From Desulfoprunum sp. (GTDB taxonomy: Bacteria; Desulfobacterota; Desulfobulbia; Desulfobulbales; Desulfocapsaceae): a stretch of 22,853 bases of DNA. The stretch covers positions 1 to 22,853 of the forward strand of contig JAUYSF010000458.1 of the NCBI GenBank assembly GCA_030696435.1, given 5' to 3'. The translations under genes and the position numbers were made by a program. Position 1 is the first letter of the stretch, and the number at the start of each line of letters is the position of its first letter. Shown here piece after piece: positions 16,762 through 22,853 of this stretch. The notes below the pieces were generated by a model. The model was not told the DNA's origin. It searched no databases and saw nothing but the letters and a program-made list of their open reading frames with translations.

Positions 16762-19700
16762 TGAGGCTCTCCTGTCATGCCATCTCTCTTTGATTCAGTC
16801 ATCCGTTCTGTTGTCGCGATCGCATACATCAGCCCGGTCTCATTCGTTAAAGCCGTGGAGGTCATCGAGATTTCGACGGCAGAACCATCTTTGGCACTCC
16901 GCTGGGTACGATACGGTTCGAGAATTTCAGCCTGCCGCAACTGATCGATCTTGATCAAAGCGTCTTGCCGCAGACTCTCGGGTATCAGGTCACGGACGTT
17001 CATCGTCAGGGCCTCGGCTTCGCTCCAGCCATACATCCTCACCGCTGCCGGATTCCAGGCCAGAATGTGGCCATCGAGATCCTGCACGGTGATAGCATCG
17101 TCGGCATCGCGCACAACCACGGCCAGACGGAGCAGATCATTGGCTGCATGCAACGTCTCCTGCGCTCTCTTGGAATCGGTGATATCGACAAAGGTGATAA
17201 CCGCGCCCTCAATCACGTTGTCAAGGGTTCGGTAGGGCCGGATACGCAGGATGTACCATCTGCCATCCCGTGCCTGAACTTCTATCTCTTTGGGAACCAG
17301 AGTGTCGAGCACAGCCTGGGTATCTGCCACCAGTCTGTCGTAACCCACCAGGTTGGAAACGATATGACTCACGGGTCGTCCCAGATCGTTCAGGATGAGG
17401 TTGATGATCCCGGTGGCATTGGGGGTGAATCGCAGAATACGCAGGCCATTGTCCAAAAAGATGGTGGCGATGCCGGTACCGGCCAGCAGGTTGTTCATGT
17501 CGTTATTGGCCCGCGACAAATCAGCCACCTTGGTTTGCAGCTCAGCGTTGACCGTGGAGAGCTCCTCGTTAATCGATTGCATTTCCTCCCTGGAGGTCTC
17601 CAGTTCCTCGTTGGAGGATTGCAATTCTTCGTTGACCGATTGCATCTCTTCGTTCGTTGATTTGAGTTCCTCATTGGCGGCCTGGAGGTATTCTTCCTGA
17701 GCCCACAATTCATGCCTGAGCGTCGCGATACGGGCGTTTTCTCTGGACCCTGCCGAGGTGCCGGATTCGGCCGGCTCTTCGTCGGCATCCAAGGCGTCGG
17801 CCTGCTGCGCCTGGTTGAGATTGAAGGCTAAGGCCTCCTCCAAGATGACCAGGAAAAGTGTCGTCACGGCAAGGCCTGCTCTTTCGCTATTTCGATCCTG
17901 TTCAGCGCAGGCCGGTTCAGGGCGTGAGGCCAGCGGGCAGATGGTCAGGTTGACCGCAGTGAAATTGCCATTGGTTTTGACCAGCAGGCCGGTACGTCGG
18001 ACAATCTCTTTTTCCGCCACGGCTTTGTGCAGGGCCGTGGTCAGTTCCCGCCGCAATCCTTCGCGGGCCATATTCAGGATGTTGTTAACACCGACCTCGC
18101 CGGGGGCAGGCTCCAGGTACATCCCGGTGCGGCCGTGGAGATAGAGGATGTCGCCGTTGCTATTGACCAGGGCCCCGGTCGGGGCAACCTGTCGCAAGAG
18201 CGCTTGTTCGGTCAGCTCGCGCAACGACAGTTTTCCGACCATGGCCATCTTGACGGCCACCTGTGGAAGCGCTGTAGCCATAGCCGCCATGGGCGAGATA
18301 AACCGGTCAAGACCCACACGCTGCGCGCCGTGTATATCCGCCTCGCGACTATACAGTTTCATTTTTCGATCCATGGTTGCAAAAAGATGATTAAAGTCGC
18401 CCACGGTCTCTGAGGTACCCAAGAAGAGAAATCCGCCGGGATTCAAAGCGTAGTGGAAGAGGGGAATGAGCTTCTTTTGTAAATCTCCGCCCATATAGAT
18501 CAAGAGGTTACGGCAACTGATGAGATCGAGTTTGGAGAAGGGCGGATCTTTGATGACGTTTTGTTCGGAAAACACCAGGAGATCGCGAATGCCTTTGTGG
18601 ATGCGGTAGGCGTTGCCATCGGGTTCAAGCGCAAAAAAACGGGCCATTCGCTCTGGCGAGACATCGTCTGCGATACTGGCTGGATAAATTCCTGCCCGGG
18701 CCGTGGCAATTGCCTGGCTGTCAATGTCGGTGGCAAAGATGAGCACCTTGTAGCTCTTCTTCAACCTCTCCAGGTTCTCCTGCAGAAGGATGGCGAGGGA
18801 ATACGCCTCCTCGCCGGTAGAGCATCCCGGTGACCAGACGCGGATCGTGCCGCCTGCGGATTTGCCGGCAAAAAGCCTGGGAATGACTTTTTCCTCAAGT
18901 GCCTTAAAGGCCTCCGGATTGCGGAAAAAACTGGTTACGCCGATCAACAGATCGCGAAACAGGGCCTCAACCTCAGCCGGCTTCTGCTGCAGATATTTGA
19001 GATACGTCTCAATAGTATCAATTTGGTGGACGGCCAGGCGTCGTTCGATGCGGCGATGGATGGTACTCGATTTATACTTGGAAAAGTCATGGCCAGTCTG
19101 AGCGCGCAGCAGGATGAAAATTTTCCGAAGTGACTCCTCGGTCTGGGGTACAGCCCCGGCTTGATTGTCAAAGGCATGAGCGACATAGGTCATAAGTTGG
19201 GCGGGCATCTCGGCCGGCAGTAGTTCGTAGTCAACCAGACCCGTGGCAATGGCGCTGGTTGGCATGCCGTCGTACTCGGTGGACTCCGGGGTCTGAGCCA
19301 TTACCATGCCCCCCTCGCCCTTGATGGCCCGCAGGCCCTGAGTACCGTCCCTGCCGGCGCCGGAGAGCACGATACAGATCGCCAGCTGGTGCTGATCCTG
19401 GGCCAGGGAGCGAAAGAAGAAGTCAATCGGCAGCCGCTGGCCGCGGGGAACGGTGGGGGCGAACAACTGCAGGCTACCGCCTCTAAAGGCCATGTCGCAG
19501 CCCGGAGGGATGATATAGGTACAATTGGGCTGCACCCTCATGCCGTCCTCGACCTCGAAGACCTGCATGCGGGTGTAGCGTCGGATCAGCTCGGCAAGGA
19601 GACTCTTGTGGTCCGGGGCCAGGTGCTGCACCAGAACAAAGGCCATACCGGGGTCGACGTCTGCCGGCATGCCGGAGAAGAAGGCTTCAAAGGCCGCCAA

Positions 19701-19865
19701 GCCGCCCGCCGAGGCCCCAATGCCCACAATGGGAAAACCTGCAGCAGGACTTTTGGGTGATTCCTGCATCTTGGCTGCTTTTCCAGGGGACCCCTGAGCC
19801 TCAAGTATTCCGGCATCGGGCCTTTCTTCAGGTGCCTTTGTGCTGGTTTTTTTTCTCACTGTCAT
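16758..19865 (-). CDS. CheB-CheR-PAS fusion protein
   Basis: The protein has 1035 residues. The ATG at 19865 is preferred over the frame opening at 20009 because GGAGG stands 6 bases upstream. The CheB methylesterase domain (about 44-230) has the triad Ser52 (GASAGG), His81 (QHLAPDH) and Asp173 (SGAGRDG), with no receiver in front. The CheR methyltransferase follows (about 245-510), with the SAM motif VWSPGCSTGEEAYS (343-356) and FATDID (377-382). Next come a middle region (515-710), a heptad coiled coil of NEEL-type repeats (712-790), and two PAS domains (about 795-900 and 907-1020). Such fusions occur away from chemotaxis clusters beside sensory kinases, and their targets are mostly unknown. 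The gene is coupled to the downstream kinase by an ATGA overlap. No chemoreceptor is seen nearby. Confidence 0.95.
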   Translation of the reverse strand: MTVRKKTSTKAPEERPDAGILEAQGSPGKAAKMQESPKSPAAGFPIVGIGASAGGLAAFEAFFSGMPADVDPGMAFVLVQHLAPDHKSLLAELIRRYTRMQVFEVEDGMRVQPNCTYIIPPGCDMAFRGGSLQLFAPTVPRGQRLPIDFFFRSLAQDQHQLAICIVLSGAGRDGTQGLRAIKGEGGMVMAQTPESTEYDGMPTSAIATGLVDYELLPAEMPAQLMTYVAHAFDNQAGAVPQTEESLRKIFILLRAQTGHDFSKYKSSTIHRRIERRLAVHQIDTIETYLKYLQQKPAEVEALFRDLLIGVTSFFRNPEAFKALEEKVIPRLFAGKSAGGTIRVWSPGCSTGEEAYSLAILLQENLERLKKSYKVLIFATDIDSQAIATARAGIYPASIADDVSPERMARFFALEPDGNAYRIHKGIRDLLVFSEQNVIKDPPFSKLDLISCRNLLIYMGGDLQKKLIPLFHYALNPGGFLFLGTSETVGDFNHLFATMDRKMKLYSREADIHGAQRVGLDRFISPMAAMATALPQVAVKMAMVGKLSLRELTEQALLRQVAPTGALVNSNGDILYLHGRTGMYLEPAPGEVGVNNILNMAREGLRRELTTALHKAVAEKEIVRRTGLLVKTNGNFTAVNLTICPLASRPEPACAEQDRNSERAGLAVTTLFLVILEEALAFNLNQAQQADALDADEEPAESGTSAGSRENARIATLRHELWAQEEYLQAANEELKSTNEEMQSVNEELQSSNEELETSREEMQSINEELSTVNAELQTKVADLSRANNDMNNLLAGTGIATIFLDNGLRILRFTPNATGIINLILNDLGRPVSHIVSNLVGYDRLVADTQAVLDTLVPKEIEVQARDGRWYILRIRPYRTLDNVIEGAVITFVDITDSKRAQETLHAANDLLRLAVVVRDADDAITVQDLDGHILAWNPAAVRMYGWSEAEALTMNVRDLIPESLRQDALIKIDQLRQAEILEPYRTQRSAKDGSAVEISMTSTALTNETGLMYAIATTERMTESKRDGMTGEPQ

Positions 19866-20027
19866 ACTGGCCTCCGATGCCAAAGAACGATTATCTTCAT
19901 CGCCTGCTTCATGTCCGGCTCCGATGGCGCTGTATTGCTTCCTTCCGGGCTGACAATAATTTGAATGATCCTCAAAAAAAGTGGAGTTTTGGTTTGCGGC
20001 AAAGCCCATCGACTCATCATTTCCGTA

Positions 20028-20372
20028 TTAATTGGGAAAAGTCAGCTTCTTTTTTCGTACGGAATTGACCGCCTCTATTCCTTCCGAATGTAAAACCGTC
20101 AAGATTTCAATTTTCAAGGGTTCGCATAACAGGCTCTTTGTTCCTAGCAAAACGCTGAATCTTTCCGATTGTATATGATGGTCAAGATGCTGACGGCTTT
20201 GCCATTCCGAAATCAGGTGAAAAACATTCTGGTCTTGAATATCTCTGAAGATGACATAACTCAGACAGCCCCTCTCCTTTGCCGGCGGTTCAATCATTGA
20301 AAGAAGCGTTTGCAAAACCTCTTTTTGCTTTTCGGGAAGCACGTTCATGATTGTTCTGACTATGATCGCCAT
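20028..20372 (-). CDS. ABM-superfamily (YgiN-like) putative monooxygenase
   Basis: The protein has 114 residues. The first 95 match the antibiotic biosynthesis monooxygenase fold (ABM, PF03992): strand MAIIVRTIMNVLPEKQKEV, a helix, then ERGCLSYVIFRDIQDQNVFHLISEWQS (34-60) and a His-rich helix SRQHLDHHIQSERF (59-72). Such small dimeric proteins act on quinols or other aromatics without cofactors, or only sense them. The C-terminal tail (about 96-114) is basic. Spacing to the neighbours (162 and 70 bases) gives no clear operon. The start at 20372 is supported by a weak AAGAGA site. Confidence 0.75.
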   Translation of the reverse strand: MAIIVRTIMNVLPEKQKEVLQTLLSMIEPPAKERGCLSYVIFRDIQDQNVFHLISEWQSRQHLDHHIQSERFSVLLGTKSLLCEPLKIEILTVLHSEGIEAVNSVRKKKLTFPN

Positions 20373-20442
20373 TTGATCTCTTGATGCCTCGCGTATTGAC
20401 CTTCAGCCTTTGGCTTTCAGTCTATTTCACTGACCCGCTCAG

Positions 20443-20661
20443 TCATTTTTTTCTACCCATGACCAGCAGCACGATACCGCCAACGAGCGTAATAGCGCCA
20501 ACGAGCGGCGGCAACGGAAACGTCCTGGTTTTTTCTTCAGTCACTTTTAGTGGCCCGATATTGATGACATTTTCTCTGGTCGTATAGGTGACCCCTTGAT
20601 ATGCAAATGCCACGATCCCTACAGCAATAAGTAAGATGGCAAGAAGTGTGTTTATTCTCAT
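20443..20661 (-). CDS. Small membrane protein, DUF3185-like (paralogue 2)
   Basis: The protein has 72 residues with two predicted membrane helices (about 4-22 and 50-68) joined by a conserved loop (YTTRENVINIGPLKVTEEKT). It resembles the DUF3185 family; the assignment is from memory of the pattern YQG-x-x-YTxRE...DIGPL. It is a close paralogue of 21834-22055, and the bases just before the ATG (GGGCCAAATG) are also shared. The function is unknown. It ends the row of envelope genes on this strand. Confidence 0.78.
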   Translation of the reverse strand: MRINTLLAILLIAVGIVAFAYQGVTYTTRENVINIGPLKVTEEKTRTFPLPPLVGAITLVGGIVLLVMGRKK

Positions 20662-20684
20662 TTGGCCCTACCTTTATATGGTCA

Positions 20685-20714
20685 ATCCGGTTATCGCCAG
20701 CTGGATAACCGGAT
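20685..20714. repeat. Strong inverted repeat between the secreted-protein gene and the DUF3185-like gene
   Basis: ATCCGGTTAT (20685-20694) and ATAACCGGAT (20705-20714) are perfect 10-base inverted repeats flanking CCAGCTGG, which is itself palindromic. As RNA it folds into one long hairpin. No T-tract follows on the minus strand, so it looks more like a processing, attenuation or stability element in the leader of the 20443-20661 gene than a plain terminator. A dimeric regulator operator is an alternative. Confidence 0.7.
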
Positions 20715-20733
20715 CGCTTTTGGCGTTGAGTCC

Positions 20734-21798
20734 TTATTTTTTCCCGTTCCCGTGCCCTTTGCCATTGTTTCCCTTACCATTGTTTCCATGGCCAGAGTTT
20801 CCCTGTTGTTTCTGGGAGTGTTGTGGTTTGATCTTTTTATACTGCTGCTGTGGTTGAACTTTTTTATACTGCTGTTGGTACTGTTGCTGTTGCACGGATC
20901 GAGACGGTTGTTGTGATTGGATGAGGACGTTTAGACCTTGGACGCCCCAAGTTTGTTGCCTCTCCCAATGCCTGTTTTTTTGCCAGCCGCTCCAGTTCTG
21001 TTGAACCTGTTGCTGAGATATTCGTTGAATGTCCCATTGATGCCCTCTCCAACGATGCTCCCTATACTCATTCCTCCAGCCTGAGGGTATTTCAGCATAA
21101 AAAGATGGCACGCTTCGATAGTGGTCCCAACCTGAATTATAGTCGCGCGAACGATACCAACCTCCTTGCCACGGACGCCACCACCAACCCTCATAGAAGA
21201 AGATGTCAACGTCTACGTCAGGGACGACGTAGACATAGGTCTCAGGCAGCACTATCATCTGCGGCGGTTCGCGAAATTCGATGGGTGGAGGTAGAGAAAT
21301 GCTGACGTGTACATCTGGCCCTGACCTCGATGAAACGCGCAAACCCTGAACGCCCCACGTTTGCTGCTTCTCCCAATATCTATCTCTCTCCCAACGATCC
21401 CAGTTCCGCTGTACTTCCTGATGAGATATTCGTTGGCTGTTCCATTCATGCCCTCTCCAACGATGTTCTCTATAGTCATCCCTCCAACCTGAAGGTATTT
21501 CAGCATAAAAAGATGGCGTATTGCGATACTGGCTCCAACCTGAATTATAGTCGCGCGAACGATACCAGCCTCCTTGCCACGAACGCCAATACCAGCCATC
21601 GCTGAAGAAGATGTCAACCTCTGCTTCAGGGACGACATACACATTCGTCTCCGGCAGCACTATCAATTGCGGTGGTTCGACAAATTGGATGGCCGGAGGC
21701 AGCGAAATGTGAACATCTACATTCAGCCTTGCCATTGTTGGCAGAGGCAATAGAAGTACCACCGCCAGTGGCAATGTTCCCAAAAGAAGTTTTTTCAT
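20734..21798 (-). CDS. Secreted tandem-repeat protein with Gln/Gly/Lys-rich tail
   Basis: The protein has 354 residues. The ATG at 21798 is chosen because AGGAGG lies 7 bases upstream and a signal peptide follows (MKKLLLG, hydrophobic stretch, cleavage near TMA-RL at residue 23). The mature part is two copies of an aromatic-rich unit of about 127 residues (27-153 and 162-289), each with VDIFF, W-x-x-WQGGWYRSRDYNSGW, PSFYAEIPSGWR, YREHRWRGH and QQTWGVQGL. The tail (295-354) is low complexity: QQYQQQYKK repeats, then GNNGKGNNGKGHGNGKK. The conserved Trp/Tyr pattern suggests a beta-rich, ligand- or surface-binding periplasmic protein. I do not recognise a named family. It lies 14 bases after the upstream DUF3185-like gene. 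Confidence 0.82.
   Translation of the reverse strand: MKKLLLGTLPLAVVLLLPLPTMARLNVDVHISLPPAIQFVEPPQLIVLPETNVYVVPEAEVDIFFSDGWYWRSWQGGWYRSRDYNSGWSQYRNTPSFYAEIPSGWRDDYREHRWRGHEWNSQRISHQEVQRNWDRWERDRYWEKQQTWGVQGLRVSSRSGPDVHVSISLPPPIEFREPPQMIVLPETYVYVVPDVDVDIFFYEGWWWRPWQGGWYRSRDYNSGWDHYRSVPSFYAEIPSGWRNEYREHRWRGHQWDIQRISQQQVQQNWSGWQKNRHWERQQTWGVQGLNVLIQSQQPSRSVQQQQYQQQYKKVQPQQQYKKIKPQHSQKQQGNSGHGNNGKGNNGKGHGNGKK
20932..21315 (-). repeat. Intragenic repeat unit 2 of the secreted protein
   Basis: This encodes residues 162-289. It aligns with unit 1 (21340-21720) at an offset of 405 bp and contains identical stretches such as AATTATAGTCGCGCGAACGA in both. Confidence 0.85.
21340..21720 (-). repeat. Intragenic repeat unit 1 of the secreted protein
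   Basis: This encodes residues 27-153, the counterpart of 20932-21315. Differences are scattered rather than clustered, so the duplication is older than a slippage event. Confidence 0.85.
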
Positions 21799-21833
21799 TG
21801 CGTTGCCTCCTGTACACATCTTTTTTATCTCCC

Positions 21834-22055
21834 TTATTCTTTTTTGCTGCCAACGACCAGCAGCACGATGCCGCCTACGAGGGCAATTGCGCCAACAATC
21901 GGCGGCAACGGCAAGGTTCTGGTTTTCTCCGTCGTCACTTTCAGTGGACCGATATCGACGACTTTTTCTCTGGTCGTATAGGTGAATCCTTGATAGCCGA
22001 AGGCTACGATTCCGATACCAATAAGTATGATGGCAAGCAGTACGGTTGTTTTCAT
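21834..22055 (-). CDS. Small membrane protein, DUF3185-like (paralogue 1)
   Basis: The protein has 73 residues with two predicted membrane helices (about 4-22 and 50-68) and a conserved loop VVDIGPLKVTTEKTRTLPLP. It is a close paralogue of 20443-20661; the two differ mainly by conservative changes. AGGAGG stands close before the ATG. It precedes the secreted tandem-repeat protein by 14 bases, so the two are probably co-transcribed. The family has no assigned function. Confidence 0.8.
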   Translation of the reverse strand: MKTTVLLAIILIGIGIVAFGYQGFTYTTREKVVDIGPLKVTTEKTRTLPLPPIVGAIALVGGIVLLVVGSKKE

Positions 22056-22124
22056 TTGGCCCTCCTTTGGTTTATCAATCTGCTTTTCGATGCGTTTTTG
22101 GCTGGCACAGCTCCGCCCCGGAGA

Positions 22125-22331
22125 TTACTGGTGGCGGTCTTTGCGCTGACGCAGAAAACTGAAGATCTGCTCGGCCACAGCCATGCCCAAGGTCAGACTT
22201 GAGAGTGTGCGGCGCACCCCGCCATAGATACCCTGGACCTCGATATCGACCAGCTGGCGGCGAAGGTCGCAACATATGGCCAAACGGTTCTTGGCCTCCT
22301 GAATGTTTTTTAATTCCTGGTCGAGAAACAT
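22125..22331 (-). CDS. Small hypothetical protein of the YqjDE-like cluster
   Basis: The protein has 68 residues. The frame is open further upstream, but the ATG at 22331 with AAGGA a few bases before it is the natural start; the longer version would read through the previous gene's coding sequence in another frame. It overlaps the end of the DUF1469-like gene by 22 bases, indicating coupling. It is helical and basic, with RRQLVDIEVQGIYGGVRRTL in the middle. By position it resembles yqjK of the enterobacterial yqjCDEK cluster, but I see no sequence proof of that. Confidence 0.65.
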   Translation of the reverse strand: MFLDQELKNIQEAKNRLAICCDLRRQLVDIEVQGIYGGVRRTLSSLTLGMAVAEQIFSFLRQRKDRHQ

Positions 22332-22699
22332 GTCGCATCCTTTTTCAGTTCGGTCAGGCTCTGGTCGAAGGCCAGTGGTTTTCGTTCCAGGTGCCGGAGC
22401 AGGACCATGAAGGCTACCGTCCCCGCCAACATGCTGGCTGCTGCCGCGAAAGCAAGTCCGTAAAGCCTCCACTCAGGAGGCATGACATACACGCAGGCCA
22501 TTACCAGCAACAGGAGTCCAAGCAGCGAAAAAACCACAGCCATGCAGACCAGGATAATCGCCTGGACAAAACGAATTTTAGCCTCACGCAGTTCCAAAGC
22601 CAGGAGTTCCAAACGATCCTGAAGTATTTGGCTGGCCATGCCGCCGAAGCGACCGGCAGCCCCTGTAAACCCGGATATAATCAACGGCAGTCTGTTCAT
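22310..22699 (-). CDS. YqjE-like membrane protein (DUF1469 / phage-holin-3 superfamily)
   Basis: The protein has 129 residues: an amphipathic N-terminal helix with DRLELLALELREAKIRF (28-44), then two membrane helices (about 45-72 and 79-102) and a short cytoplasmic tail. This is the layout of YqjE/DUF1469 (PF07332) inner membrane proteins, usually encoded beside YqjD. Its ATG lies one base after the stop of the preceding DUF883-like gene. The name holin reflects the family label only; no lysis genes are nearby. Confidence 0.82.
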   Translation of the reverse strand: MNRLPLIISGFTGAAGRFGGMASQILQDRLELLALELREAKIRFVQAIILVCMAVVFSLLGLLLLVMACVYVMPPEWRLYGLAFAAAASMLAGTVAFMVLLRHLERKPLAFDQSLTELKKDATCFSTRN

Positions 22700-22700
22700 G

Positions 22701-22853
22701 TTATTTCCTGGACATGAACCAGCCCAGGAACAGGCCGGTGATAAAGGTGCCGCCGATGGCGTAGTATGGTTTTACGTGAATGAACTCGTCCGCAGCCTGA
22801 ACCTTAACCAAGAGCTGATCTTCAAGACCACCGTACTCAATCTTGGCTGAATC
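22701..22853 (-). CDS. C-terminal part of a YqjD/ElaB-like (DUF883) protein
   Basis: This 50-residue frame reaches the right edge; the N-terminal part is outside the window. It ends with ADEFIHVKPYYAIGGTFITG and a single membrane helix closing in FMSRK. DUF883 proteins end in the same way, with a V-H-x-KPW-x-x-I-G motif and a C-terminal membrane anchor. Homologues bind ribosomes at the inner membrane in stationary phase. It is the first visible gene of the stress-type operon continuing into 22310-22699 and 22125-22331. Confidence 0.75.
   Translation of the reverse strand, partial: DSAKIEYGGLEDQLLVKVQAADEFIHVKPYYAIGGTFITGLFLGWFMSRK

Noticed and set aside
17541..17700. Repeating DNA in the CheB-CheR gene that resembles a direct-repeat array
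   Set aside because: It is the heptad coiled coil (NEEL units), a family-typical feature, not a CRISPR or mobile repeat.
20429..20455. Hairpin plus T-run on the plus strand (ACTGA-CCCGC-TCAGT then T7)
   Set aside because: It looks like an intrinsic terminator on the plus strand, but no plus-strand gene leads into it; the T-run is the lysine codons at the end of the small membrane gene.
22310..22699. Phage holin / prophage lysis cassette
   Set aside because: The family name includes holin, but the neighbours (DUF883-like and a small helical protein) fit the housekeeping YqjDE cluster, and no endolysin or phage gene is present.

Overview
The window looks like chromosomal DNA from a Gram-negative, probably deltaproteobacterial (Desulfobacterota-like) organism. 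That is an inference from protein style: a MacAB/outer-membrane-factor efflux set, a sigma-54 activator, a very large PAS-rich hybrid kinase, CheB-CheR-PAS proteins, and predicted envelope proteins with signal peptides. No rRNA, tRNA, CRISPR array or complete insertion sequence was seen.

Layout, left (plus strand): the tail of an unrecognised gene (2-154); a 354-bp non-coding stretch holding a good sigma-54 promoter candidate; a secreted or outer-membrane PKD-like plus barrel-like protein (509-1687) closed by a strong terminator; a secreted CAP/SCP-domain protein (1803-2450); then a tight macA-macB-outer membrane factor operon (2549-7162). A REP/MITE-like inverted repeat (7188-7288) separates this from convergent genes.

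Layout, centre (minus strand, read from 19865 down to 7407): a CheB-CheR-PAS fusion, an NtrB-type PAS kinase with receiver (ATGA overlap), a stand-alone RelA/SpoT-type alarmone synthetase, a hybrid kinase of about 1464 residues (five PAS units, HisKA/HATPase, two receivers, HPt), and a receiver-AAA+-Fis sigma-54 activator 14 bp behind it. The last two make a natural phosphorelay: kinase His, receiver Asp, HPt His, then Asp60 of the activator. The (p)ppGpp synthetase inside this block suggests that alarmone signalling and sigma-54 control are wired together. This is the most unusual architecture in the window.

Layout, right (minus strand): an ABM-type monooxygenase-like protein (20028-20372); two paralogous DUF3185-like membrane proteins flanking a secreted protein that is itself an internal tandem duplication; and a YqjD/YqjE-like membrane stress cluster running off the right edge.

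Repeats are prominent. They include a PAS duplication inside the hybrid kinase, three in-frame REP-like motifs plus a 12-bp microrepeat inside the NtrB-type kinase, and the duplicated DUF3185/secreted-protein unit.
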